Assembly (NCBI RefSeq): GCF_000716605.1
Contig: NZ_JNXE01000006.1
Coordinates: 1-64,000 of the forward strand
Direction of reading: 5' to 3'
Source of the DNA: Streptomyces sp. NRRL F-525
Lineage (GTDB): Bacteria; Actinomycetota; Actinomycetes; Streptomycetales; Streptomycetaceae
Length of the DNA: 64,000 nucleotides
Part shown: positions 26,950 through 34,942 of the stretch, in pieces
How positions within the stretch are numbered: the first letter of the stretch is position 1
Layout of the letters: each line of letters starts with the position of its first letter
Made by a program: the position numbers and the translations under genes
The notes under the pieces: model-generated
What the model was told of the DNA's origin: nothing
What the model saw: only the letters and a program-made list of their open reading frames with translations
Database searches by the model: none

Positions 26950-27363
26950 TCAGTGCCAGGCGCGGTACGGCTCGTCGAGGAGCTGGAAGACCGGCTCGCC
27001 GCGCACCGGGTCCTTGGCCGTGGACAGCCGGACGCGGTCGCCGCTGTGGATGCCGATGGGCGGGCCTATGACCCGGCCGCGCACCACGAAGCCCTCGGCC
27101 ATCTCGATCAGCGACACATTGCGGGCGGCCGGGGTGTTGCGGTGCACGACCGTGGAGTGGCGGACCGTGCCGGTGCCCTCGCTGCGCTCCGTGCGCAGGT
27201 CGCCGCCCTGGCAGACCGGGCACAACAGCCGGTGGTACATGGCCGTTCCGCACCAGGTGCAGCGCTGGAAGAGGATGGTGTCCCCGTCCGCCGTGGGCGG
27301 ATCGAGGAGGCCCGCCGGGGAGCCGACTGCCGGACGGGTCGCGAATCCTGAGTGGTGGTACAC
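26950..27363 (-). CDS. Zinc-ribbon / OB-fold (DUF35-type) protein
   Basis: A 137-aa protein with a rubredoxin-like zinc ribbon (CTWCGTAMYHRLLCPVCQG, two CxxC pairs) followed by an OB fold (STVVHRNTPAARNVSLIEMAEGFVVRGRV and GDRVRL). Such DUF35 proteins usually act beside thiolases or acyl-CoA enzymes as small partner subunits. No thiolase is adjacent here, so it would have to serve a partner elsewhere. The start is a GTG at 27363 after gcagggagttgacagc. A 15-bp palindrome, 100 bases upstream, matches a site before the TetR gene, so it is probably in that regulon. Confidence 0.82.
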   Translation of the reverse strand: MYHHSGFATRPAVGSPAGLLDPPTADGDTILFQRCTWCGTAMYHRLLCPVCQGGDLRTERSEGTGTVRHSTVVHRNTPAARNVSLIEMAEGFVVRGRVIGPPIGIHSGDRVRLSTAKDPVRGEPVFQLLDEPYRAWH

Positions 27364-27462
27364 GCTGTCAACTCCCTGCGCTCGGCCGGAATCCCGCGCG
27401 CGCGGCCGAGCCGGGCACGCATGTGCGCGGCTTGCCGTGCCACCGTGCACGACCTCAGCGTA

Positions 27463-27477
27463 TGGCACTGAGTGCCA
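27463..27477. promoter_or_regulatory. TetR-type operator (perfect palindrome)
   Basis: TGGCACT-G-AGTGCCA, a perfect 7-bp inverted repeat with one central base, between the zinc-ribbon/OB gene and the TetR gene. A second, imperfect copy is at 28235-28249 before the TetR gene itself. The shared sequence suggests that the TetR protein controls both. Confidence 0.7.
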
Positions 27478-27513
27478 AGCGTAAAGACACTGCGTACCCT
27501 TGACTGCGCGGAT

Positions 27514-28203
27514 TCAGCTACGGCCGAGCGCGGTCTCCACCTCCTGGACGACACGCCACAGCGGGACCCCGCGCCGGGAGACGACCACCACGACGTCCTC
27601 GGGACGCTGTTCCACGACGGGCAGTTCCGGAGGGAGTCCGAAGGCGGACTGCACATAGCCCAGGGCGTGGTCCACCTCGGCACCCGCGTCGCGCTGCCCG
27701 TCCGAACGCAGCCAGGAACGCAGGGCGTTGTTGTGCGCCGCGACCACGGCGGCCGCGATCACGTCCGCCTGCAGGGTGCCGTCGCGCCGACCGGCGAAGC
27801 GCCCGCGCAGATAGTCGGCGAGGGCACGCTCGTAGCGCCACACCACCGACAGCTCGTACGCGCGCAGCCCCGGCACCTTCTTGGTGAGGCGGTAACGCTG
27901 CACGGAGAAGGTCGGGTTCTCGTTGTACATCCGCAGCACGAGCCGGGCCGCGTCGCAGACCCGCCGTACGGGTTCGTGCTCGTCGCCGCCGGAGGCGAGG
28001 AAGGCCGTCATGTCGGCCAGGCAGCGCTCGTGGTCGGGGAAGACCACGTCCTCCTTGGACGGGAAGTAGCGGAAGAACGACCGCCGCCCGACCCCGGCCA
28101 GCGCCACGATGTCGTCGATGGTGGTCTGTTCGTAGCCCCGCTCCAGGAACAACTGGAACGCGGCCGCCACCAGGGCGTCCCGCATGGGCGGCTTGGAGCT
28201 CAT
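27514..28203 (-). CDS. TetR-family transcriptional regulator
   Basis: A 229-aa repressor. The N-terminal helix-turn-helix (about residues 8-52) reads AAFQLFLERGYEQTTIDDIVALAGVGRRSFFRYFPSKEDVVF; the FFRYFPSKED ending is typical. The C-terminal ligand domain is all helical (RVCDAARLVLRMYNENP, HNNALRSWLRSDG). Overall character resembles the MftR-like group that senses acyl-CoA or related ligands, a tentative comparison. The ATG at 28203 (MSSKPPMRD) is chosen; the frame stays open far upstream without conserved sequence. Operators at 28235-28249 and 27463-27477 suggest autoregulation and control of the downstream zinc-ribbon gene. Confidence 0.92.
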   Translation of the reverse strand: MSSKPPMRDALVAAAFQLFLERGYEQTTIDDIVALAGVGRRSFFRYFPSKEDVVFPDHERCLADMTAFLASGGDEHEPVRRVCDAARLVLRMYNENPTFSVQRYRLTKKVPGLRAYELSVVWRYERALADYLRGRFAGRRDGTLQADVIAAAVVAAHNNALRSWLRSDGQRDAGAEVDHALGYVQSAFGLPPELPVVEQRPEDVVVVVSRRGVPLWRVVQEVETALGRS

Positions 28204-28234
28204 GGACGGGAACGTAGCACCAGGGCGACACGGA

Positions 28235-28249
28235 TGGCACTCAGTGCGC
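28235..28249. promoter_or_regulatory. Second TetR-type operator, imperfect
   Basis: TGGCACTCAGTGCGC: the first 12 or so bases match the palindrome at 27463-27477, and the right arm carries changes. It lies about 32 bases before the TetR start, in promoter position, as expected of an autoregulatory site with lower affinity. Confidence 0.6.
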
Positions 28250-28295
28250 TCCATGCGGGGAACTGAGTCCCCTTGCGGGTCTGGAGCGACCGATG

Positions 28296-28306
28296 TGATC
28301 AAAACG
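28296..28306. promoter_or_regulatory. Candidate operator TGATCAAAACG before hybrid regulator
   Basis: The 11-mer TGATCAAAACG, in a stretch rich in GATC/CGAT steps (gatcgatacgatcc follows), lies 58 bases before the DeoR/LacI hybrid regulator. The same 11-mer occurs inverted at 29492-29502 before the ATP-grasp-like gene. Confidence 0.45.
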
Positions 28307-28363
28307 ATCGATACGATCCGCCGCATAGAGTGACCGCGACCAGTTTCACCTTCAGGGGGACCC

Positions 28364-29479
28364 ATGCGACCGCACGTCGACCAGCGCCATGAGCGGGTGC
28401 TCGAACTCGTCCGTGAGCGCGGCAGCCTGCGGGTCGCCGAGCTCGCGGCCGAACTCGGCGTCTCCGCCGTCACGTTGAGGCGTGACGTGGAAGCGCTGGC
28501 CGGCCAGGGGCGGGTGCGCCGGCTGCACGGCTCGGTGGTGTGGCCGGGCGGCGGGAGCACCGCCGGGACGCGGGCGGCACGGAAGAAGTCCGCCGAGTCC
28601 ACCGCGCCCGCCGAGGGCGTCGTGATCGGAATGATCGTGCCGACCACCGCCTCGCTCTTCGCCGACATAGTGCGCGGCGCCCGCGAGGCCGTGGGAGCAC
28701 AGGGCGGCCGACTCGTCCTCGGAGTCTCCGGATACGTCGACACGGAGGACGCAGTCCAGGCCGCGCACCTCGTCGCGGGCGGCGCCGAGGGGCTGCTCGT
28801 AGCGCCCAGTTGGTCGGGCGGTGTCCCCGTCGGCGGCCAGGAACAGTGGCTTCTGGACCGGGGCGTGCCCACCGTCCTGGTCGAACGCTCCGCCCCGCCC
28901 GGCAACCCCGCGGCCGCCCTGGACCGGGTGCGCACCGACCGCGCCCACGGAGCCGCCGTCGCCGTCGGCCACTTCGCCGCCCTCGGCCACCGCAGGATCA
29001 CCGCCGTACTCCAGGAGGGCCCGCACGCCGAGCGGATCCTCGCGGGCTACGAGTCGGCCGTACGCTCCCTCGGTCTCGACGACGCCCGGGGTGCCCCGTC
29101 CGTCCGCGAACACGGCGACTACGAGTCGAGCGTGGACTACCTGGTCGACGCCGTCCGCGAGCGCGGAGTCACCGCCGCCCTCGTGCACAGCGACGAGGAC
29201 GCGATCGTGCTCGTGCCCCGGCTCCAGGCCCGCGGCATCCGCGTCCCGGACGACCTGGCACTCATCGCCTACGACGACGAGGTCGCCCCGCTCGCCGACG
29301 TACCGCTCACCGCCGTGGCCCCGCCGAAGCGAGCGGTGGGGGAGTCGGCCGCGAGACTCCTTCTGCAACGGCTCACCGAGCGCGCGACCGGATGCCGGCC
29401 GACCCCGCGTCAACACGTCGAACTCCTCCCCGAGTTGAGGATCCGCTCGTCCTGCGGAGCCGGAACGCTCGCCCATTGA
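28364..29479 (+). CDS. Hybrid regulator: DeoR-type HTH with LacI-type sugar-binding domain
   Basis: A 371-aa regulator. Residues 5-60 form a DeoR-type winged helix (RHERVLELVRERGSLRVAEL, GVSAVTLRRDVEALAGQGRVRRLHG). After a linker, residues about 85-365 are a periplasmic-binding-protein-like sensor as in LacI (GVVIGMIVPTTASLFADIVRGA, then GAEGLLVAP, FAALGHRRITAVLQ and DDLALIAYDDEVAPL). In most DeoR proteins the sensor is a phosphosugar-isomerase fold, so this combination is the GntR/DeoR-LacI hybrid architecture also known from AraR. The start follows caggggggaccc. It probably controls itself and the ATP-grasp-like gene 71 bases downstream. Confidence 0.9.
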   Translation: MRPHVDQRHERVLELVRERGSLRVAELAAELGVSAVTLRRDVEALAGQGRVRRLHGSVVWPGGGSTAGTRAARKKSAESTAPAEGVVIGMIVPTTASLFADIVRGAREAVGAQGGRLVLGVSGYVDTEDAVQAAHLVAGGAEGLLVAPSWSGGVPVGGQEQWLLDRGVPTVLVERSAPPGNPAAALDRVRTDRAHGAAVAVGHFAALGHRRITAVLQEGPHAERILAGYESAVRSLGLDDARGAPSVREHGDYESSVDYLVDAVRERGVTAALVHSDEDAIVLVPRLQARGIRVPDDLALIAYDDEVAPLADVPLTAVAPPKRAVGESAARLLLQRLTERATGCRPTPRQHVELLPELRIRSSCGAGTLAH

Positions 29480-29491
29480 CCGCGGGCCGAC

Positions 29492-29502
29492 CGTTTTGAT
29501 CA
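29492..29502. promoter_or_regulatory. Candidate operator CGTTTTGATCA before ATP-grasp-like gene
   Basis: Exact inverse of the 11-mer at 28296-28306, located 49 bases before the ATP-grasp-like start. It is a plausible second site for the hybrid regulator. Confidence 0.45.
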
Positions 29503-29550
29503 TTCCGCGCGAACGCTCTCGGTGAACGCGCTCGACCAAGGAGAACCGGC

Positions 29551-30399
29551 ATGCCCTCCATCCCCCTCGCCCGCCCCCGCATCCTGTACGTCACCGACCT
29601 GACGTACCCCGCGCGCGGGCGCCGCTACTGCGACGAGGACATCGACCTGACCTCCCGGCTGCGCGAGGACTTCGACCTGGCGCTGTGTCATCCGCTGGAC
29701 GCCGCCGCGCTGATGGACGGCTTCGACGCGGTCGTCGTCCGCAACAGCGGTCCGGTCCTCGGATATCAGGCCGAGTACGACGCGTTCCGCGAGCGCGCGC
29801 TCCGCACCGGGACCCGGGTCTACAACCAGCTCTCCGGCCGGGCGGACATGGCGGGCAAGCAGTACCTCCTCGACCTGAGCGCCGCCGGGTTCCCGGTCAT
29901 CCCGACCGTCGACCGCGTCGAGGACCTGGACCGGCTGCCCCGCACGGACCGCTATGTGGTCAAGCCCAAACTCGGCGCCGACTCCATAGGGCTGGAGATC
30001 GTCCCGGCCGACCGCCTGCCCGCGCTGGCCGACGGGAGCGTCCTCATCCAGCCGTGCGTCGACTTCTCGTACGAGGTGTCCTTCTACTTCGTCGACCACG
30101 ACTTCCAGTACGCCCTCTACGCCCCCGACACCGAGAAGCGCTGGCAGCTCGAACCCTACGAACCCGCCCCCGCGGACCTGGAGTTCGCGCAGCGGTTCGT
30201 CGACTGGAACGGCATCGACCACGGCATCCAGCGCGTCGACGCCTGCCGCGCCCCGGACGGCGAGCTGCTCCTGGTCGAGCTGGAGGACCTGAACCCGTAC
30301 CTCTCCCTGGACGCGCTCGACGACACCCGGCGGGACGCCTTCGTCGCCGCGCTGAAGGCCTCCCTGCACCGGTTCGCGCGAGCGGTGAGGCCGAGCTGA
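29551..30399 (+). CDS. ATP-grasp-like ligase of unknown substrate
   Basis: A 282-aa protein. The N-terminal part (about 10-100) is a Rossmann-like pre-ATP-grasp domain (ILYVTDLTYPARGRRYCDED, FDAVVVRNSGPVLG). The middle has YVVKPKLGADSIGLEIV, the nucleotide-binding lysine region of ATP-grasp proteins, and VLIQPCVDFSYEVSFYF. The C-terminus LLLVELEDLNPYLSLD matches the metal-binding strand, with NPYLS replacing the more usual NxxP order. It would join an amino acid or carboxylate to an amine at ATP cost. No peptide-natural-product genes surround it. Start after aaggagaaccggc. Confidence 0.75.
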   Translation: MPSIPLARPRILYVTDLTYPARGRRYCDEDIDLTSRLREDFDLALCHPLDAAALMDGFDAVVVRNSGPVLGYQAEYDAFRERALRTGTRVYNQLSGRADMAGKQYLLDLSAAGFPVIPTVDRVEDLDRLPRTDRYVVKPKLGADSIGLEIVPADRLPALADGSVLIQPCVDFSYEVSFYFVDHDFQYALYAPDTEKRWQLEPYEPAPADLEFAQRFVDWNGIDHGIQRVDACRAPDGELLLVELEDLNPYLSLDALDDTRRDAFVAALKASLHRFARAVRPS

Positions 30400-30475
30400 A
30401 CTCCGGCGGCCGTGCGCGCGTATCTCTCCAGGGGGATGGCGGACATCCGTGCGCGCGGAACGGAAGGAGAGCAGT

Positions 30476-31135
30476 GTGTCTACACCGCCCGAACCGGGAT
30501 CGTCGCCCGGCGGCCCGGTCCTGGAACCCGCCCGGGTCCTGCGCCGCCGCCGCTCCGACAACCTCGCGGAGCTGATGCGGGAGCCCCGCCGGGACTCCTC
30601 CGTCTTCGAGTCGGTGCCGGTGCCCCGGCCGTTCTTCGGCTCCGAGGCCGAGACACAGGAACTCCCGCCCGTACCCAGCGAGTTGCACCCGCTGCCGACG
30701 ACTGCGGGTCCCTTCGGACCAGGTCTGCGCCGGGCCGCGATCGTGGTCGGCGTGAGCGCCGCGGCACTGGTCGGCTTCGCCTGCGCCCTGCTGCTGCCGG
30801 GCAAGGGGGAGGCCAGTACGGCCCAGCCGGTCAGCACACCCACTCCGGTGGCGTCTGCTACGGCGACCACCGCAGCGACCGCCGACCCGGACGGCGCCGG
30901 AACCCTCCGCGAGGGCGACAGCGGCCCCGAGGTCAAGGAGCTGGAACAGCGCCTCCTGCGCATCCCCAACGTCTACGAGAACGGCTCGACCAGCGGCCAG
31001 TACGACGCGACGCTCACGGCCGCGGTCGCCCGCTTCCAGCTCTGGTACGGCATCCGGGGCGACGAGAACGGCGTGTACGGCGACGACACCCGCAAGGACC
31101 TGGAGTCCCGCACGACGCTCGACAACGGGCAGTAG
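30476..31135 (+). CDS. Membrane-anchored peptidoglycan-binding-domain protein
   Basis: A 219-aa protein. A long cytoplasmic, proline- and arginine-rich N-terminus (LEPARVLRRRRSDNLAELM) precedes one membrane helix at about residues 88-110 (AAIVVGVSAAALVGFACALLL). An extracellular Ser/Thr/Pro linker leads to a PG_binding_1 domain (about 140-215: LREGDSGPEVKELEQRLLRI, VARFQLWYGI, GVYGDDTRKDLE). It should tether membrane to cell wall. The start is a GTG at 30476 after ggaaggagagcagt; the ATG at 30449 lacks such a site. The cytoplasmic head has no recognised domain. Confidence 0.85.
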   Translation: MSTPPEPGSSPGGPVLEPARVLRRRRSDNLAELMREPRRDSSVFESVPVPRPFFGSEAETQELPPVPSELHPLPTTAGPFGPGLRRAAIVVGVSAAALVGFACALLLPGKGEASTAQPVSTPTPVASATATTAATADPDGAGTLREGDSGPEVKELEQRLLRIPNVYENGSTSGQYDATLTAAVARFQLWYGIRGDENGVYGDDTRKDLESRTTLDNGQ

Positions 31136-31268
31136 GCGAACGGGGTTCCGGACGCGGGGCACAGCCTGCGGAAAGTTCGGTGCTGATGGGGCCGTAGGGC
31201 CTCATCATGGACAGCGCGGCGCCGCAGGTCGGCGGTGTCGTGCCCGCTGCGAACCGAAGGCCACGCCG

Positions 31269-31370
31269 ATGAGCGGCTCCCGCGTCCCTGGTCTGATCCT
31301 GCCCGGAGTCCTGCTGCTCGCCCTCGTCGTGGGCGCGTTCTGGTACTGGCGGCACCGCGACGACGACTGA
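31269..31370 (+). CDS. 33-aa single-helix membrane peptide
   Basis: ATG at 31269 to TGA at 31370 encodes MSGSRVPG, a hydrophobic helix of 18 residues (LILPGVLLLALVVGAFWY) and a charged tail WRHRDDD. A positive-outside or inside arrangement cannot be fixed, but one transmembrane span is clear. A possible ribosome binding site, gaaggccacgcc, precedes it and codon third positions are GC-rich. It lies 134 bases after the peptidoglycan-binding protein and converges with the next gene. No family is recognised. Confidence 0.5.
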   Translation: MSGSRVPGLILPGVLLLALVVGAFWYWRHRDDD

Positions 31371-31388
31371 CCCCGGTCGGCGCTGCGG

Positions 31389-31763
31389 TCAGCGTCCGGT
31401 GCTGTGCCCGACCAGCGCCTCGGTCACGGCCCGCACGCTGCGCGCGATGTGCTGGAGTTGGAGGACCTCGGCGGCGTACAGCTTGATGGTGTGCTCGATG
31501 ACCGACTCGGGCAGGCCAATGCCGGGCAGGTCGGCGCGCGCGGTCTGCAGGGCGGTGCGGGCCACCCGGATCTCGTGCTGGACCTGGATCTGCGCGTGGC
31601 GGGCGAGCAGCACGGGGTGGCGGATGAACGTGGGGTAGCTGGCGTAGCGGGCCGGCACCAGCTCGCGCAGCCACTTGGCCGCGGAGCGCTCCCAGTCGTA
31701 GCTGCCGGGCGTCTTGACCTGACAGGGCCAGTCCTGGCTGATGCGCGTGGTGGTCAGTTGCAT
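31389..31763 (-). CDS. Conserved actinobacterial protein of unknown function
   Basis: A 124-aa soluble helical protein: MQLTTTRISQDWPCQVKTPG at the start, then YDWERSAAKWLRELVPARYA, HPVLLARHAQIQVQHEIRVA and SVIEHTIKLYAAEVLQLQHIA. I recognise this sequence type from Streptomyces genomes, where it recurs in several copies, but know no function. The heptad-like hydrophobic pattern in the last 70 residues suggests helical packing or dimerisation. The start at 31763 is the first ATG of the conserved region. The 365-base stretch upstream contains an AT-rich island and palindrome (32022-32090) that may be its promoter. Confidence 0.75.
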   Translation of the reverse strand: MQLTTTRISQDWPCQVKTPGSYDWERSAAKWLRELVPARYASYPTFIRHPVLLARHAQIQVQHEIRVARTALQTARADLPGIGLPESVIEHTIKLYAAEVLQLQHIARSVRAVTEALVGHSTGR

Positions 31764-32128
31764 GTCATCGCTTCCCGGTGTGCGGCGTCGCGGGGGTGGG
31801 TCGACGGTATGAGGCGGCCCCGGCCCAGGGGATGACCGAGGCCGCCTTGGGCGCTCGCGGAGGCGATGCCCTACCGAACACGCCCGGCGCCGACGCGGGT
31901 AGGAGACGGCGGCAGGGCGTGCTCGTGAGAGGGCCCCGGGAAGCGGGTGTCGCCGGCGCGGCGGGTCGAGCGGAGGTGCGCATGGGCGGACCGGGCTTTC
32001 TCGGGGCGGGTGCGATCCGTGAGCAGTATTTATATATGCCGTCCGCTTTGCAAGGCGTATGAAAACATTCATGCGCGAAAAGGGCGTAATCGTCCCGGTG
32101 TGCATACCTATGAGGGGGGAGTGGCGGG
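31764..32128. other. Gene-free stretch with AT-rich island
   Basis: No gene could be supported here. The notable content is at about 32022-32085: a TA-rich run (tatttatatatg) and an imperfect palindrome GCGTATGAA-AACA-TTCATGCGC (32055-32076, one mismatch). Such low GC is unusual in this DNA. Read on the reverse strand it would be a promoter and operator for the gene at 31389-31763. The rest (31764-32020) is GC-rich and featureless. Confidence 0.5.
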
Positions 32129-33049
32129 TCAGTCCCGCATGAAGAACTGGTGCTGCTCGGCGATCTGCTCGTAGTCCTCCAGGCGGGCCTGGGTCCGCTC
32201 CGGATCGGCGTCCGTCATGGCCTGGAGCAGGGCGGAGGCCATCACCCCGGGGGCCGCGTACGAGTCGAAGACCAGGCGGGAGCCGGTGCCGGTGGCGAAG
32301 GTGACGTCGGCCTCGTCGGCCAGCGCACCGAGCGCCAGATCGGTCACGAGGGCCACCTTGAGCCCGGCGCTGCGCGCCACCCGGAGCGTCGTGAGCGTCT
32401 CGTGCGCGTGCCGGGGCATGTCGAACGCGAGCAGCCAGGTGCCGCCCGCCTCCCGGGACTGCAGGATCGCGTCGTAGGCCACGCTGCCGCCGCGGGTCAC
32501 CAGCCGCACATCGGGGTGGATGCGGCGCGCCGCGTACGCGAAGTACTCGGCGAGCGAGACGGAGATGCGCAGGCCGAGGACGGTCAGCGGGGTGGACGCC
32601 GAGAGTTCGCGGCCGACCTCGATCAGCCGGTCGGGGTCGGCGAAGTCCCGGCGCAGGTTCTCCAGGTTGGCGATCTCGGCGTCGACCGCGGCCTGCAGTT
32701 CGTTGCTCCGGTTCTCCTCGGCCGCCGGGCCGCCCGCGAGGGTGCGCAGGGCGATCGCCTGCAGCCGCTCCCGTAGCGCCGGGTAACCGCTGAAGCCGAC
32801 CGCCGCGGCGAACCGGGTCACCGAGGGCTGGCTGACGCCGACGCGTTCCGCGAGGTCGGTGATGGAGAGGAACGCCGCCTCGGTGATGTGCTCGATCAGG
32901 TACTGGGCGATGCGCCGTTGGCCCGGTGACAGCCGTGGCCCGTCGAAGAGTTCCCTGAGTTGGGACGTCGGTGCCGCGCCGACTTCCGGGTCGGTTTTTC
33001 CCGAGGTGATCACGGATGCCTGGGCGCGTGCCTGCTGCGGCGATGGCAC
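32129..33049 (-). CDS. RpiR/MurR-family transcriptional regulator
   Basis: A 306-aa regulator. The N-terminal RpiR helix-turn-helix (about residues 30-105) reads LSPGQRRIAQYLIEH, AAFLSITDLAERVGVSQPSVTRFAAAVGFSGYPALRERL. The C-terminal SIS domain (about 145-290) includes LTVLGLRISVSLAEYFAYAA, GGTWLLAFDMPRHA and KVALVTD, expected to bind a phosphosugar. The GTG at 33049 is chosen because aaaggaggcgcaccg gives an ideal ribosome binding site; an in-frame GTG at 33079 lacks one. No sugar gene is adjacent, so it may act at a distance. Confidence 0.9.
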   Translation of the reverse strand: MPSPQQARAQASVITSGKTDPEVGAAPTSQLRELFDGPRLSPGQRRIAQYLIEHITEAAFLSITDLAERVGVSQPSVTRFAAAVGFSGYPALRERLQAIALRTLAGGPAAEENRSNELQAAVDAEIANLENLRRDFADPDRLIEVGRELSASTPLTVLGLRISVSLAEYFAYAARRIHPDVRLVTRGGSVAYDAILQSREAGGTWLLAFDMPRHAHETLTTLRVARSAGLKVALVTDLALGALADEADVTFATGTGSRLVFDSYAAPGVMASALLQAMTDADPERTQARLEDYEQIAEQHQFFMRD

Positions 33050-33116
33050 CGGTGCGCCTCCTTTGTCTCCCACAGCCACTCAACATAGCTCACAGAGCGT
33101 TGTGACCAGAGGGTGA

Positions 33117-34850
33117 TCATCGCCGGTAGATCGTGATCGAATGACCGACTTGATCGATCGGACGACTGCTGTCGATCAACTCGGCCAGTTTTCCCCGGGC
33201 TTTGTCGATCGCGGTGTCCGAGACGACCAGCAGCCCGTGCACGTCGCGCACCCCTACCTTGCGCGGATCGGATGACTCGATGCCGTAGTACGACGGCACA
33301 CCACTGCCCTTGTAGACGAGCCAGACCCGCTCGCCCGCGTACCGCTCGTGGAGCCGGTCGGCGAGGCGGCCGAGGTCCTGGCCCCAGTCCACGTTGGAGT
33401 CGTGCAGCCGCAGATAGGTCTTGGACGGACCGCCGAACGCCTCGTTGGAGTACGGCAGATAGTAGGGAAACGTCCGCAGCGAACTCACCGCGACGAACGC
33501 CACCAGCACCCCCGCGGACAGCGGAGCCCACCGCCACCACGACCGCAGCGCCGGCACACAGGCCGCCGCGACCGCCAGGAACATCGGCACGAAGATCGCG
33601 TACCGCGTGCCGAAGTCCCGCGAGCCGTCCATCGCCGTGGCCAGCAGCACGGCGGTCGGGATCAGCAGATACGGCGCCGCGGGCCGCAACCGCCGTACCG
33701 CCACGAGCGCGACGGCACCCGCCGCCCACAGCGCGATCATGCCGAGCGGGGTCTTCACCATCAGCGCCACCGGCAGGTAGTACCAGTGCGACCCGGTGTA
33801 GAGGTGCCCGAACAGGAAGCCCTGCCACGGGTAGTCCTCCATGCCGAACTGGATGAGCATCCCGTCCCGGAACGCCTGCGGGAACGGCAGCAGCGGCACC
33901 AACTGCCCGCGAAGCCCACCGATGACGGGCACCGGCTCCGTCGATGTGAACCGCAGCTGCGGATCGACGACGAGATACGACGCCCATACGACGGCGAGCG
34001 CCACCACTGCCACCACCGCCGCGCCCGCGGCTCCGAGCGCCAACACCCGTAGCCGGGCCGTGCGTTCGGCCGGGCGGCGGGCGGACCACACCGACGCGAC
34101 GGCGAGCAGCATGAGGACGGGGACGGCGGGCAGGGCGCTCATCTTCGTGGCCACGGCGGCCCCGAGCGCGGCGCCCGCGAGCGGCAGATACAGCTTCGGG
34201 CGTCGTCGGGCCCGCCACAGCAGCCACACCGATGTCAGCAGAAAGCCGGCCTCCGGCACGTCGAGCGTCGCCAGCGAACCGTGCGCGATGACATCGGGCG
34301 AGAACGCGTACAGGGCGAGCGCCACCAACCCCCGTGCCGGGCCCACGAGTTCACGGGCGAAGGCGAACACGACCAGCCCGAAGAGCAGGGTCAGCACGAT
34401 CACCGGCAAGCGGGCCCAGAACATCAGCCGCCAGGGGTCGTTGCCCGACTCGTAGAGCAGGTGACGGCCCAACGCGCCTTGATCGCTCTGGTAGTTGGCG
34501 TCGAAGTGGGGGTCGGCGATCGCGATTCCGGCGGCGATCACCAGCTTCCCGAGGGGCGGGTGCTCGGGGTTGTAGTCGAGGCTGTGCTCGCGCAGATAGA
34601 CGGTGGCCGTGGCCACGTACACCGGCTCGTCGATGGTCGGTGTCTGCTGCACGGCGGTCGTGATCATCACGGCGGCCATCTGCGCGAGGAGCACCACCAC
34701 GAGGACGGGCAACAGCCACCGCTTACGGCGCCGCAGCCCGGCGTAGAGGCGTGCCGACCGGGAGCCCTCGGCGCGCGGCGGCGCGTCTCCGCCACCGCCG
34801 TCGTCGAGGGTGTCGGGGTCGAGGACCGAGTGCTGTTCGCGCGCCATCAT
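33117..34850 (-). CDS. Polytopic glycosyltransferase (GT39/ArnT-like)
   Basis: A 577-aa membrane protein with about 10-12 helices, first at residues 46-67 (LLPVLVVVLLAQMAAVMITTA). The first outer loop carries TPTIDEPVYVATA, with the acidic residue pattern (DE) typical of GT-C fold enzymes such as ArnT and protein mannosyltransferases, and DYNPEHPPLGKL, the conserved EHPPLGK-type motif. SRDFGTRYAIF lies in a later loop. The C-terminal 100 residues (SNVDWGQDLGRLADRL onward) are soluble and external. It would transfer a sugar from a polyprenyl phosphate donor. Tandem ATG codons at 34850 and 34847 are both usable. Confidence 0.85.
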   Translation of the reverse strand: MMAREQHSVLDPDTLDDGGGGDAPPRAEGSRSARLYAGLRRRKRWLLPVLVVVLLAQMAAVMITTAVQQTPTIDEPVYVATATVYLREHSLDYNPEHPPLGKLVIAAGIAIADPHFDANYQSDQGALGRHLLYESGNDPWRLMFWARLPVIVLTLLFGLVVFAFARELVGPARGLVALALYAFSPDVIAHGSLATLDVPEAGFLLTSVWLLWRARRRPKLYLPLAGAALGAAVATKMSALPAVPVLMLLAVASVWSARRPAERTARLRVLALGAAGAAVVAVVALAVVWASYLVVDPQLRFTSTEPVPVIGGLRGQLVPLLPFPQAFRDGMLIQFGMEDYPWQGFLFGHLYTGSHWYYLPVALMVKTPLGMIALWAAGAVALVAVRRLRPAAPYLLIPTAVLLATAMDGSRDFGTRYAIFVPMFLAVAAACVPALRSWWRWAPLSAGVLVAFVAVSSLRTFPYYLPYSNEAFGGPSKTYLRLHDSNVDWGQDLGRLADRLHERYAGERVWLVYKGSGVPSYYGIESSDPRKVGVRDVHGLLVVSDTAIDKARGKLAELIDSSRPIDQVGHSITIYRR

Positions 34851-34942
34851 CCGCCCTGCGGTGAGGCCGGCCGCGCGGTGGCGGGAGCGGGCCGGGGCCG
34901 TTTCATGGCCCTACTGTCGCACCGCTCCCGCCACCAGGGGCG

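Noticed and set aside
24598..27351. + strand open frame of 917 codons
   Set aside because: Antisense to the secreted hydrolase and zinc-ribbon genes; no signal, domain or ribosome binding site.
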